The position numbers were made by a program, and so were the translations under genes. This document shows positions 25,282 through 34,626 of a stretch of DNA of 64,000 bases, one piece after another. Source of the DNA: Luteolibacter ambystomatis (GTDB lineage: Bacteria; Verrucomicrobiota; Verrucomicrobiia; Verrucomicrobiales; Akkermansiaceae); contig NZ_CP073100.1 in assembly GCF_018137965.1 (NCBI RefSeq), positions 3,793,754 through 3,857,753 on the forward strand, read 5' to 3'. How positions within the stretch are numbered: the stretch's first letter is position 1; every line of letters begins with the position of its first letter. The notes beneath the pieces are model-generated. The model searched no databases, was not told the origin of the DNA, and saw nothing but the letters and a program-made list of their open reading frames with translations.

Positions 25282-26760
25282 ATGTCCCGCGATTCCCTCA
25301 GCCACCGCCTCCTCGACTCGGTTTCGCGGGATTTTTTCCGTCCCCTTTCTAGGGCTTCGGCGGCGCTCTACATCGACTGCGCGGACCGGATCGCGGACAC
25401 CGCCGGGGATGCCGGGCGCGTCCCGCATGCCGAAGCCATCGCGGTGATCCGCGAGACGCTGGCCGCTCATCCGGGGATCGTGCTGGATGAGGACGAGGGC
25501 GCGTCCCTCCGCGATGCCCGCCAGAAGGCCGGCCAGATTTTCAACCGGCTTTGCGATGCGGGTTGGATCGAGGATCAGCAGCTCGGCCTGCATGAACGCT
25601 GGGCGCTGGTCTCGCCCGGGCTGCGTCCGTTGCTCCGCCTGCTCCGCGAACTAGCAGAGGACGAGATCGCCGAGCTCACCACCTTCGCCGATACCGTCCG
25701 CGGCGTATGCGAAACGCTGGAGCGCGAGGACATTCTCGATCCGCTGCTGCGCACCGCCGATGAACTGCGCGCGACCGTCACTGATCTCAACGCACGTCTT
25801 GAGAACGCGGTCATCCAGCTCCACGGCGTGGAGAAACTGATCTCGATCTTCGACCAGCGCCAGCGCGCCAGCGAATCCCCCGCCGAGACGCTGCGGCTGC
25901 TCTATGCGGAGTTCGGCGCGGGCCAGCACATGGTGTGCTACGATGCCCTTCGTAGAAACGGCCTGCTGCCGCGCCTCCAGGTTGCCCGTTCCAAGGTGGG
26001 CGACAGCCGCGACCAGCCGATGGTGAAGGAACGCCTCGCCGAGGGGCTCGCCGCCCACTACGGCTGGCCAACCGATGAAGCTTACGCCCGTGCCGAGCGC
26101 GCGCTGCGTGATCTCGAGCGCCGCCTTGCCGCGATCCGTCTCGTCGCCGATGCGATCGACGCGCGCATGGCGAGCTTCAACCAGCTCTCCCAGCAACGCT
26201 ACCGTTACCAGACCGAGCTGCGCGGACGCCGCCCCGAAATCATCAAGGCCTACTGCGATGCGCTCAATGCCGCGCATGCCGGTGGACGTCTCGGCGCGAT
26301 GCGCGATACCGCGCCGGACTTCGCACCACTGGTGCCGGAAATGCGCTGCTTCTATGGCATCGGTTCGCTCGCCCGCACACGCCGGATGAAGACGCCCGCA
26401 GACCTTTCCTTTTCCCAAAGTGGCAACCGCGAGAATGACGAGGACGACACGCTCGCCGCGCTGCGCGAGCGCCAGCGTCTCGCCCTCACGCCCCAACGCG
26501 CCGCCCGTCTCGTGGCACGTCTCGCCGACAAGCTCGCGGCCACCACCGGCACCGATCAATTCACCGCCTCCTCGGTGGACGAGATGCTCGATCTGCTGGC
26601 CACCGCCGCCTACGACCACGCCACCACCATGGATGGAAAGACCATCCGCTGGAAGGTGGAAGGCCACCGCCGCGCCAACGGGCTCGATCCCGAAACCATC
26701 CCTCACGACGAACAAGCCGGCTGGCGCATGGAGCGCTTCGCCATCACCCGCCACGCATGA
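25282..26760 (+). CDS. jetA: JetA/MksF-like kleisin-type subunit (Wadjet family)
   Basis: 492 residues, predominantly helical. It has an N-terminal region (VSRDFFRPLSRASAALYIDC), a middle coiled coil (LRTADELRATVTDLNARLEN), and a C-terminal helical part that fit the kleisin-like subunit of MksBEF/Wadjet complexes. Identification rests mainly on gene order: a ~490-residue protein followed by a DUF4194-type protein and a ~1,100-residue SMC ATPase. In Wadjet, JetA, JetB and JetC form a ring that senses and extrudes circular plasmid DNA before JetD cuts it. The stop overlaps the jetB ATG (ATGA). Confidence 0.85.
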   Translation: MSRDSLSHRLLDSVSRDFFRPLSRASAALYIDCADRIADTAGDAGRVPHAEAIAVIRETLAAHPGIVLDEDEGASLRDARQKAGQIFNRLCDAGWIEDQQLGLHERWALVSPGLRPLLRLLRELAEDEIAELTTFADTVRGVCETLEREDILDPLLRTADELRATVTDLNARLENAVIQLHGVEKLISIFDQRQRASESPAETLRLLYAEFGAGQHMVCYDALRRNGLLPRLQVARSKVGDSRDQPMVKERLAEGLAAHYGWPTDEAYARAERALRDLERRLAAIRLVADAIDARMASFNQLSQQRYRYQTELRGRRPEIIKAYCDALNAAHAGGRLGAMRDTAPDFAPLVPEMRCFYGIGSLARTRRMKTPADLSFSQSGNRENDEDDTLAALRERQRLALTPQRAARLVARLADKLAATTGTDQFTASSVDEMLDLLATAAYDHATTMDGKTIRWKVEGHRRANGLDPETIPHDEQAGWRMERFAITRHA

Positions 26761-27386
26761 ACGACTCCGATCCCAACTGGCCGCGTTTCTGGGCGGACGT
26801 GCCCGATACCGACCGCGCGCCGCTGCGCGAAATCCTCGCCGACCTGCTCGGCCGCGGCACGATCATCGGCACGGAAGGTGGCAACCGCGATCTGTTCCTG
26901 CTGGCGCGCGATCACTACCGCGAGCATCTCAGCGACTATCTCGCTCCGCTCGGGCTCGAGCTGATCGTCGATGATGACTTCTTCCTCCTCCAAGCACGCC
27001 CGCGCCCGGAGACCTGCCTGCTGCTCAGCCAATTCACCAAGGATGAAACGCTGCTCCTCCTGGTGCTGTGGCGCGCCTGGGACGATCATCGCACCACCCA
27101 GATGTCGTCCTCCGTCGTCATCACCGTGGACGATCTGTGGAACCGCTTCCGCAATACCTTCGACCAGATCGAGCCGCCGGAAAAAACCCACCTCGATGCC
27201 CTGCTCGCGCGCCTGAAGCGCCATCGCCTGATCCGCACCCACAAACCGGATGGCGTCACCCAACTCGGTGAAATGCTCATCGAGGTCCTCCCCAGCCTGC
27301 CCCGTGTGATCCCCTTCGATTCCATCGAGGATTGGCTCGCCCGCGCCGCGCTCTATCAGCCCACCGCTGAAGCCTCTTCCAATTAG
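26757..27386 (+). CDS. jetB: JetB/MksE-like subunit (DUF4194)
   Basis: 209 residues. The pattern LLSQFTKDETLLLLVLWRAWDDHR in the middle, followed by DLWNRF and a C-terminal winged-helix-like part ending in a LPRVIPFDSIEDWL segment, fits DUF4194/MksE proteins. These are KITE-type winged-helix dimers that bind the kleisin in condensin-like complexes. The start overlaps jetA; the stop is 12 bp before jetC. The whole operon is GC-rich like the rest of the genome, unlike the retron island. Confidence 0.88.
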   Translation: MNDSDPNWPRFWADVPDTDRAPLREILADLLGRGTIIGTEGGNRDLFLLARDHYREHLSDYLAPLGLELIVDDDFFLLQARPRPETCLLLSQFTKDETLLLLVLWRAWDDHRTTQMSSSVVITVDDLWNRFRNTFDQIEPPEKTHLDALLARLKRHRLIRTHKPDGVTQLGEMLIEVLPSLPRVIPFDSIEDWLARAALYQPTAEASSN

Positions 27387-27398
27387 TCATTTCTCTCC

Positions 27399-30300
27399 AT
27401 GCGCGTTCATCTCAGTCGCATCCTCGCCGTGAACTGGTACGGCTACCGCCAGTTCATTGATGTCTCCGGCCTCACACTCATCACCGGAGCGAATGGCTCG
27501 GGCAAGAGCGCGTTGCTCGACCTGTTGCAGTTCGTGATGCTCGGCGAAGCGGGCAGCCGCTTCAACAAGGCAGCGGCCGGCGCAGGCAGCGGACGCACCC
27601 TGCGCGGCTACTGCCTCTGCGACACCAACACCGTCGGCAAGGACGGCCAGGAGCGTTTCCTGCGCCCCAGCGGCGTGACACTCGCCGGTCTGGAATTCGC
27701 ATGGCCACTACAAGCTGGTGAACCCGAACCGCGCCGCGAGACCTGGGGCGCTCGCATCGAATACGAAGGCCCGACCGCCAAGCCACGCACGCTGTGGTTC
27801 ACCGTTCCCGGGCGACTCGAAAAGGAGGACTTCCTCGCCCAACAGCTTCTCGATGACTCGATCGCCTTCCTCTCGGAGGAGGAGTTCCGCGTGCACCTGA
27901 AGCGCGATCTCGAAGGCGAGGCATGGGACCGGCAGGCCAGCTATCTCGAAGAGATGGCCTCGCGCTCGCATCTCGGCTTTGACCGGCCGCAGATGAACAA
28001 GACGCTGCCGAACTCGATGGCGTTCCAGCCGGTGGACAGCTTCGAGAAATTCATCCGCGACTATCTGTTGGAGCCGGGCCTGCCGGATGTGAAGGCCGTA
28101 CGCGCCAGCGTGGATGCACACCGCCGTGCCCAGGAACGGCTCGATACGATGCATGACCAGCACCAGCGGCTGGTCCGCATCTGCGACCAGCATGCTGCCT
28201 ATCACGAGGCCCGCCGCGAGGCCCGTCTCTACGCCCATCTGCGCGATGCCCTCGCCCATGAGGACAAGCTGGAGAAACTCACCGGTCATCGCACCCGCAT
28301 CGATCAGCTCCGCCTTCAGAACTCCGAGCAACGGGCCGACTACGAATCCGCGGTCGCCGAACGCAACGAGCTCGACCAGCAGCTCGCCGCCGTGCGCCTC
28401 GTCGCGGGCAATGATTCACAGATCGCCCACCTCGCGCAGAACCGCAGCCGCCGCGATGAACTCGGTCGCGAGATCGACGCGCTGCGCGAAGCCGCCAAGC
28501 ACGCGCGCGAATTCCTCTACGAACGCACCCAGCACTGGAAGCACTGGCTGGAACTCGCGAAGTCGCTCGGCCTTGAAGAGCCATCGCAGGCACGCGATTG
28601 GATGAAGCAGATGCAGGACACCGAGGAAGCGCCCGCCCTCGATGCCGCCGCGCGCATGACCCGCATCTATCAGATGCTCGTCAATGACGGCCAGGATCAG
28701 CTCCGCCCGCTTGAGGAAAAGATCAAGGATCTCGAAGCCCGCGAGGCCCGGCTCCAGCGCGAACTCGATGATCTCGATCGCAAGGGCAGCGCCGCTCCGT
28801 CACCATTGCTGGATGCATTGAAGTCACGCGGCCAGCGTGCCGTCGCACTTGGCCGGGTGATCGAGGTAAAGCCCGAAGCGGAACCGTGGTGGCCGCTGCT
28901 GGAGTCGCTGCTCGGCCCGAATCGCCAGGCGGTGCTCGCGGAAGATTTCACCGCCGCGTGGGATCAGGCCCAGCGCCTCGGTCACATCGATGAGCCGCTG
29001 GTTCATCCGGAGGAACTCACCAAGCGCGAAGCAAAGGCGGGTTCCGTCGCCGACTTTTTCGAAACCGCCAACGATGATGCGAAGGCCTATCTCCGTCATC
29101 TGTTCGGGGATGTCGTGGCCGTTGAGAAAGCCCGCCAGCTCGACAAGCATCCGCGCGCGCTTTCACGCGATGGCTGGCTGAAGGATCCGCCGCTGCGGCT
29201 GCATCTCCAACCCTCAAAGGAATTCACCATCGGTGAAGAAGGCTTGCGTCGTCTGCGCACGCTGCGCGAGGACGAGTTGGAGCAGGTCCGCGAGGAACTC
29301 GTGCGCCTGCGCAATGCCCGCGATGGCTGGAAGCTGTGGCTGCACCGCGGTCAGGAGTGGCACCTCGACAAGGCGGACGCGCCCAGCGGCACCGGTGGTC
29401 TTCATCAGCTCCCGCGTTTGAAGAAAGAAGCGCAGTCGCTGGATGAAACCATCCGCCTGCTCGCCACTCCGGAACGTGAGGAGACGGTGGAGAAACTCCG
29501 CGTGCTGGAGAAAACTTTCCACGGCGTGATCGAACGCATCGGCCGTCTCGATGCGACCTTGTCGAAATTCTCCCAACAGGAGCGCGAGCTGCTCGACTCC
29601 ATCGCCTCGGCGGAGGAAGACGAGCGCAGCGCCCTGCACACCCGCCAGTTCAGCCGCGAGTTGCTCGAAGGCGTGCGCGAGGCGGAGATCGCCTCGCAGA
29701 TCGAATCGGTCTGTGACCAGTTCCCGAAATGGCAACAGCGTATCGACGCCGCCAAGGTGGTCGCGGACACCCGCAGTCACGATGCGGAAAAGGCCCGCGA
29801 CATGCGCGACATCGAACGCCGCGCTTTGGCCGAGAAGCATCCGGAAACCGCCGAGGTCTTCGATCCCGCGGACGAATCCAACGACCGCTACGAGGCACGC
29901 CGCAGGGAGCTGGAGGAACATGAACTCGAACGCTTCCGTGCCGCGGCTGAAGACGCCCGCCGCGAGTGGGAGGATCGCCTCCAGCACCAGGTGCTCGATG
30001 TGCTCAAGGAGAAGCTCGATGAAGCGGAGCGCACCAAGCGCGAACTCAATCGCGCCATGGATCACGACATCGGCGGCTGGCGCTACCAGCTCTCGATGCG
30101 CGCCGACCGCACCCACAGTGCGATCTGGACGTTGGTCGACAAGGGCCTCAATCCCGGCCTCGAACTTTTCGCTGCAGGCGGCAAGGAGGACATCGAGCGC
30201 GCCAAGCAGGCGCTGATGACCGCCATCGAGAATGCCGAGGATCCTCGTCATCAGAAGGCACTCGATTACCGGTTCTACCATCACTGGGATATCCAGGCCA

Positions 30301-30716
30301 CCCCCACCGGCAAGGGCGAAGGCGCCGCGATCTCGCTCAACAAGAGCGCGAAGAAACAGAGCGGTGGCGAAAACCAGGCTCCGTTCTTCGTCGCCATGCT
30401 CGCCGCCTTCCAGCGCGTCTATGACATCGGCCGCAAGGAAACGCGCCAGAACCTCGGTGTGGTCATCATGGACGAGGCCTTCTCGAAGCTCTCCGGCGAC
30501 CGCATCGACGCCTGTCTCGCGCTGGCCCGGAACTTCGGACTCCAGCTCATCATGGCCTTCCCCGAAGACCGCCTGCCGACGATGATCCAGCACGCCGAAA
30601 CGGTGGTGCAGGCCCGCGTCGAGCGCGCCTATGATGACAAGAGCGGCAGCGTGACGAACATCGAGAACTGGTGCGTCAAGGTCGACCGTGGGAAGCTCGC
30701 CGAGGCGCTTGCGTAA
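27399..30716 (+). CDS. jetC: JetC/MksB-like SMC ATPase
   Basis: 1,105 residues. Walker A GANGSGKS at 30-37, long coiled-coil arms from about 230 to 930 with a central hinge-like globular part (about 480-620), the ABC signature SGGENQ near 988, and Walker B VVIMDEAFS near 1020. This is the MukB/MksB/SbcC-type motor of the complex. It drives DNA loop extrusion. No JetD/MksG nuclease (DUF2220/toprim-like) follows: the next gene is a DUF4178 protein. A palindromic repeat overlaps the stop codon. Confidence 0.93.
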   Translation: MRVHLSRILAVNWYGYRQFIDVSGLTLITGANGSGKSALLDLLQFVMLGEAGSRFNKAAAGAGSGRTLRGYCLCDTNTVGKDGQERFLRPSGVTLAGLEFAWPLQAGEPEPRRETWGARIEYEGPTAKPRTLWFTVPGRLEKEDFLAQQLLDDSIAFLSEEEFRVHLKRDLEGEAWDRQASYLEEMASRSHLGFDRPQMNKTLPNSMAFQPVDSFEKFIRDYLLEPGLPDVKAVRASVDAHRRAQERLDTMHDQHQRLVRICDQHAAYHEARREARLYAHLRDALAHEDKLEKLTGHRTRIDQLRLQNSEQRADYESAVAERNELDQQLAAVRLVAGNDSQIAHLAQNRSRRDELGREIDALREAAKHAREFLYERTQHWKHWLELAKSLGLEEPSQARDWMKQMQDTEEAPALDAAARMTRIYQMLVNDGQDQLRPLEEKIKDLEAREARLQRELDDLDRKGSAAPSPLLDALKSRGQRAVALGRVIEVKPEAEPWWPLLESLLGPNRQAVLAEDFTAAWDQAQRLGHIDEPLVHPEELTKREAKAGSVADFFETANDDAKAYLRHLFGDVVAVEKARQLDKHPRALSRDGWLKDPPLRLHLQPSKEFTIGEEGLRRLRTLREDELEQVREELVRLRNARDGWKLWLHRGQEWHLDKADAPSGTGGLHQLPRLKKEAQSLDETIRLLATPEREETVEKLRVLEKTFHGVIERIGRLDATLSKFSQQERELLDSIASAEEDERSALHTRQFSRELLEGVREAEIASQIESVCDQFPKWQQRIDAAKVVADTRSHDAEKARDMRDIERRALAEKHPETAEVFDPADESNDRYEARRRELEEHELERFRAAAEDARREWEDRLQHQVLDVLKEKLDEAERTKRELNRAMDHDIGGWRYQLSMRADRTHSAIWTLVDKGLNPGLELFAAGGKEDIERAKQALMTAIENAEDPRHQKALDYRFYHHWDIQATPTGKGEGAAISLNKSAKKQSGGENQAPFFVAMLAAFQRVYDIGRKETRQNLGVVIMDEAFSKLSGDRIDACLALARNFGLQLIMAFPEDRLPTMIQHAETVVQARVERAYDDKSGSVTNIENWCVKVDRGKLAEALA

Positions 30717-30745
30717 GTAGGACGAGTTTCCAACTTGTGCTACTT
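30715..30745. repeat. Imperfect palindrome at the jetC 3' end
   Basis: AAGTAGGACGAGTT and AACTTGTGCTACTT are inverted repeats with two mismatches around TCC. The element overlaps the last two bases of the jetC stop. It resembles intergenic mobile palindromes of Verrucomicrobia, though that resemblance is from memory. Confidence 0.55.
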
Positions 30746-30801
30746 ATCTGCCCCCGTTTTCTCATTGGCCGCGCTAACAAAACCCGCCATCATGCGCGAA
30801 A

Positions 30802-32703
30802 ATGCGCCAGTTCGATTGTCCACAGTGCGGGGCACCGGTTCCCTTTGAAACACCGGGCGCGGTGTTCGCGGTATGCCAGCATTGCCAGTCGATGGTGGTG
30901 CGCAAGGACGCCTCGGTCGAAACGATCGGCAAGATGGCCGATCTGCCGCCGGACGTCACCCCGCTGCAGATCGGTGCGAGGGGCGATCACAATGGCCGCC
31001 CATTCCGCCTGATGGGCCGTCTGCGTGTCGGCTGGACGGATGGCACGTGGAATGAATGGTACGCGGACTTCGGCGGAGACCGCTACGGCTGGATCGCGGA
31101 GACGCAGGGCTTCTTCATGATCTCGGAGGCCGCGCCGGTGCCGCCGGGTTTCAAGTTCGACAAGATCGCGATGCTCGGTCCCGAGTCGTCCATCGCGATC
31201 GGCCAGGACGCCTATCGAAAGACGGATCACAAAAAAACCCGCGTCATCGCCGGCGAAGGCGAACTGCCTTTCATCGCGAAGCCGAACGACGAATGGGTCG
31301 GCATCGACCTCGTTGGCCCGGGCCGGAAATTCGCAGGACTCGAAAGCGACGGCCCGGAAACGCGCTTCTACCTCGGTCTATCCGCCCAGCCGGAGGAAAT
31401 CGCTTGGGAAGGCCTGCGCCCCGTGCCCGGTTGGAACGGTGAACCGGTACCGGTGGAGAAGCGCAATACCGACGCAGTCGGCTGTCCGGAATGCGGCGGA
31501 GTCATCCAGGTGAAGGCCGCCGGTCTGACCCAGAGTCTCGTGTGCGGTCACTGCGGTACGCTGCTGGATGCGAAAGGAAGCAAAGTCGCCGTTGCCCAGA
31601 AAATCGAAGCGGCCTCGCGCTTGGAACACCCGCCACTGCCGCTCGGCACGCGTGGAACGCTGAAGGGCATCGAGTGGGAAATCATCGGCTGCGTAAAGCG
31701 CCGTGATCAATACTCCCAGTGGACTGAAGGCCTGCTCTACAATCCATGGCACGGCTTCGCATGGCTGACCGAGTGGAACGGCCATTGGAACTACATGCGC
31801 CGCGTGCTGGAATCACCCGATCCGATGTCGCCCGTCTTTGAGGGTCGCCGCTACAAGCTCTTCGCCCGCGAGGAATCGATGGTCGTGGCGGTGGCGGGTG
31901 AGTTCTACTGGCGGGTTCGCATCGGTGAAAAATCCACCGTGGCGGACTACATCAATCCGCCACGTATCCTGTCCTCCGAGATCTATCCGGAGCTCGAAGA
32001 AGTCACCTGGTCGGAAGGCGAGTATATTTCCGGCCCGGAGGTCGGTGCCGCCTTCGGGATGAAGAACCTCGCGTTCGCCAGTGGCGTCTATCTCAACCAA
32101 CCGAACCCGTGGGCGACCCGCGCTCCCACGCTGAGCCGCTACGCATGGATCGCCACCGCTGCTTTGCTCATCATCCAGATCGTCGGCATGGCCGGTGCGG
32201 GTAAGAAGGTGGTGCTCAACCAAGACTTCACCTATGAGAAGCCTGTTGCCGGAGCGCCTCCCATGCCCGCGCTGGTCTCGCCTTCATTCGATCTCGATGG
32301 CGGCCAGAGTCCCGCACGCGTGGAAGCGGAAGCCGCGGTCGACAATTCATGGATCGGCCTCGATGCCGACCTCGTCAACGAAACCACCGGCCAGACCTAT
32401 CCGGCGGACATCTCCGTGGAATACTACCATGGCTACGATGATGGCAACTGGACCGAAGGCAGCCAGAAGGCGGGCAGCGACATCCCCGGCGTGCCTCCCG
32501 GACGCTACCATCTCCAACTGGCACCGGATGCCGATCCCGCACTGGCGAAGATGCCCTTCCATATCACGCTGAAACGGGGCGGCATCTTCTGGTCGAACTT
32601 CTTCCTGTGCCTCATCGCCATCTGGATCTGGCCGCTGTGGGCGAAGATCCGGAATTTCTCCTTCGAAGCCCGCCGCTGGAGCGAAAGCGATTTCACCTCA
32701 TGA
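30802..32703 (+). CDS. DUF4178 protein with two zinc ribbons and membrane helices
   Basis: 633 residues. Zinc ribbon 1 is at 5-28 (CPQC, CQHC) and ribbon 2 at about 227-252 (CPECGG, CGHC). Each ribbon precedes a beta-rich DUF4178-type module containing GTW/YSQW-E-W-Y patterns (about 55-180 and 285-440). Two transmembrane helices lie near 447-465 and 592-612, with an extracytoplasmic-looking part between. This protein opens a five- to six-gene run with DUF350, aminopropyltransferase, FAD oxidoreductase and SpeD. Its role in polyamine or membrane modification is inferred from context only. Confidence 0.85.
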   Translation: MRQFDCPQCGAPVPFETPGAVFAVCQHCQSMVVRKDASVETIGKMADLPPDVTPLQIGARGDHNGRPFRLMGRLRVGWTDGTWNEWYADFGGDRYGWIAETQGFFMISEAAPVPPGFKFDKIAMLGPESSIAIGQDAYRKTDHKKTRVIAGEGELPFIAKPNDEWVGIDLVGPGRKFAGLESDGPETRFYLGLSAQPEEIAWEGLRPVPGWNGEPVPVEKRNTDAVGCPECGGVIQVKAAGLTQSLVCGHCGTLLDAKGSKVAVAQKIEAASRLEHPPLPLGTRGTLKGIEWEIIGCVKRRDQYSQWTEGLLYNPWHGFAWLTEWNGHWNYMRRVLESPDPMSPVFEGRRYKLFAREESMVVAVAGEFYWRVRIGEKSTVADYINPPRILSSEIYPELEEVTWSEGEYISGPEVGAAFGMKNLAFASGVYLNQPNPWATRAPTLSRYAWIATAALLIIQIVGMAGAGKKVVLNQDFTYEKPVAGAPPMPALVSPSFDLDGGQSPARVEAEAAVDNSWIGLDADLVNETTGQTYPADISVEYYHGYDDGNWTEGSQKAGSDIPGVPPGRYHLQLAPDADPALAKMPFHITLKRGGIFWSNFFLCLIAIWIWPLWAKIRNFSFEARRWSESDFTS

Positions 32704-32713
32704 CCTGCCGCCG

Positions 32714-32863
32714 ATGAAACACCTCATCTACCTAGCCTGGACGGCGGCCGCCGCCGGTTACCTCTTCTTCGCCAATTCGCGTGGCTGGAGTCTCATCCAC
32801 ACGATGTCCCCCGCCCGTTTGTTTTCCTCGTCCGGACATGGTTCCGGCTTCCATCACAAATAA
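32714..32863 (+). CDS. 49-residue membrane peptide with His/Gly/Ser tail
   Basis: An ATG at 32714, 10 bp after the DUF4178 stop, opens MKHLIYLAWTAAAAGYLFF and ends with a Ser/Gly/His-rich tail (SSSGHGSGFHHK) at TAA 32861-32863. A hydrophobic helix covers about residues 3-19. It fits tightly between its neighbours, which supports it as a real small gene of the cluster. Function unknown. Confidence 0.6.
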   Translation: MKHLIYLAWTAAAAGYLFFANSRGWSLIHTMSPARLFSSSGHGSGFHHK

Positions 32864-32875
32864 AAACGCCCCGCC

Positions 32876-33088
32876 ATGGACCTCATCAACCTCAAGGACG
32901 TCGTCGCGTCGCTGCTCTATTCGATCATCGGCATCATCATCTTCTGCGTGTCCTTCATCATCGTGGACAAGCTCACTCCCTATGACCTGTGGAAGGAGTT
33001 GATCGAGCAGAAGAACCTCCCCCTGGCCATCGTCGTCGCCGGAGTGGGCCTCGGCCTGTGCATCATCATCGCCGCCTCCATCCACTGA
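32876..33088 (+). CDS. DUF350 family membrane protein
   Basis: 70 residues with two transmembrane helices (about 8-29 and 46-67) and the family pattern: a Tyr/Ser-rich first helix, then DKLTPYDLWKELIEQKN, then AIVVAGVGLGLCII. DUF350 (YjfL-type) proteins occur next to polyamine or glutathionylspermidine genes and PspA-type proteins in other bacteria. Here it is 8 bp before the aminopropyltransferase start. Confidence 0.9.
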   Translation: MDLINLKDVVASLLYSIIGIIIFCVSFIIVDKLTPYDLWKELIEQKNLPLAIVVAGVGLGLCIIIAASIH

Positions 33089-33096
33089 TCCCGCGG

Positions 33097-34626
33097 ATGG
33101 AATCGCGCGGCATGCGCCTGCTGCTGCTGGCATCGGTCTTCACCATCGCCACCTGCGGGCTGATTTACGAGCTGATCGCCGGCACGCTGGCGTCGTATCT
33201 GCTCGGTGATTCGGTCACGCAGTTCTCGACCGTCATTGGTGTCTATCTCTTCGCCATGGGCGTGGGCTCGTGGCTGTCGAAGTTCGTGAAAGACAAGGTG
33301 CTCGCCACCTTCATCCGGGTGGAGTTCCTGATCGGTCTGATCGGTGGGTTTTCGGCGCTGCTGTTGTTCGCACTGTTCGATCAGGTGGCATCGTTCCGCG
33401 TGCTGCTCTATGGGCTGGTGTTCATCACTGGCGCGCTGGTAGGGCTGGAGATTCCGCTGCTTCTGCGATTGCTGAAGGATCAGTTGAAGTTCGAGGACCT
33501 GGTGTCCCGCGTCTTGTCCTTGGACTACATCGGCGCGCTGGCGGCCTCGTTGCTGTTCCCGCTGATCCTGGTGCCAAAACTGGGATTGGTCCGCTCTTCG
33601 TTCTTGTTCGGGCTGTTGAATGCAGGTGTCGGCCTGCTGGCCTTGCATTTCCTGCGCGCGAGCTTGGAACGCCAGCGCGCGCTGTGGGCGGGCGGCATTC
33701 TTTCCATCGTGCTGCTCGGCGCCGGCTTCGCGGGAGCCGACCACTGGCAGGCATGGGCGGAACGATCCGCCTACAACGAGAACATCATTTTCGCCCACAG
33801 CAGTCCTTACCAACGCCTGATCCTCACCCGTCATCGTGACGACCTGCGGCTCTACCTGAATGGCAATCTCCAGTTCAGCTCACGCGACGAATACCGCTAC
33901 CATGAGACGCTGGTGCATCCGGTGCTGTCGCGGATCGAAAAGCCGAAGCAGGTGCTGGTCCTCGGCGGTGGCGACGGCCTCGCTGCTCGCGAGGTCCTGC
34001 GCTACCCCGCGGTCGAAGGCATCACGCTGGTGGACCTCGATGCGGAAATGACGCGGCTGTTTTCCCGACAACCGCTGCTCACCACGCTCAATGCCGGATC
34101 GCTGATCTCACCGAAGCTCCATATTGAGAACGCCGATGCCTTCACCTGGCTGGAAGAGGCAGCCAAGCGCGGCCTGAAATTCGACGCCGCAATCATCGAC
34201 TTCCCTGATCCTTCGAACTTTTCCATCGGCAAGCTCTACTCGACCGCCTTCTACGAGAAGCTCCGTAGCGTGCTCTCGCCTTCCGCACTGATCTCGATCC
34301 AATGCACGTCACCGCTCGCGGCGCGGAAGTCCTTCTGGTGTGTGGATGAAACTCTGCGCGCCTGCGGCTACAGTACCGCGCCCTATCACGTCTACGTGCC
34401 ATCGTTCGGCGAATGGGGATTCATTCTCGCCGCGCCTGAACCTGCCACCCTCACCGATGGATCGCCGCATGCCTTGCCGGAAGGACTGCGTTACCTCACG
34501 ACGGAAACGCTGGTGCAGTGCTTCCGCTTTCCTCCGGACATGTCCGCGGTGCCCGCCGGGGTGAACCGGCTGAACAACCAGATCCTCGTGCGCCACTTCG
34601 AGGAGGAATGGGGGCGCTATGAATGA
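33097..34626 (+). CDS. speE: Membrane-bound polyamine aminopropyltransferase (spermidine synthase-like)
   Basis: 509 residues from the ATG at 33097 (ATG 33112 is an alternative). The N-terminal ~220 residues contain six to seven transmembrane helices. The soluble catalytic domain follows: YQRLILTRH near 245, the Gly-rich VLGGGDGLA near 287, VDLD about 315, DAFTW near 348, and IDFPDPSNFSIGKLYS near 366 (the PDP loop seen in spermidine synthases). It would transfer aminopropyl from decarboxylated S-adenosylmethionine to a diamine or other acceptor at the membrane. The stop overlaps the next start by 8 bp. Confidence 0.9.
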   Translation: MESRGMRLLLLASVFTIATCGLIYELIAGTLASYLLGDSVTQFSTVIGVYLFAMGVGSWLSKFVKDKVLATFIRVEFLIGLIGGFSALLLFALFDQVASFRVLLYGLVFITGALVGLEIPLLLRLLKDQLKFEDLVSRVLSLDYIGALAASLLFPLILVPKLGLVRSSFLFGLLNAGVGLLALHFLRASLERQRALWAGGILSIVLLGAGFAGADHWQAWAERSAYNENIIFAHSSPYQRLILTRHRDDLRLYLNGNLQFSSRDEYRYHETLVHPVLSRIEKPKQVLVLGGGDGLAAREVLRYPAVEGITLVDLDAEMTRLFSRQPLLTTLNAGSLISPKLHIENADAFTWLEEAAKRGLKFDAAIIDFPDPSNFSIGKLYSTAFYEKLRSVLSPSALISIQCTSPLAARKSFWCVDETLRACGYSTAPYHVYVPSFGEWGFILAAPEPATLTDGSPHALPEGLRYLTTETLVQCFRFPPDMSAVPAGVNRLNNQILVRHFEEEWGRYE

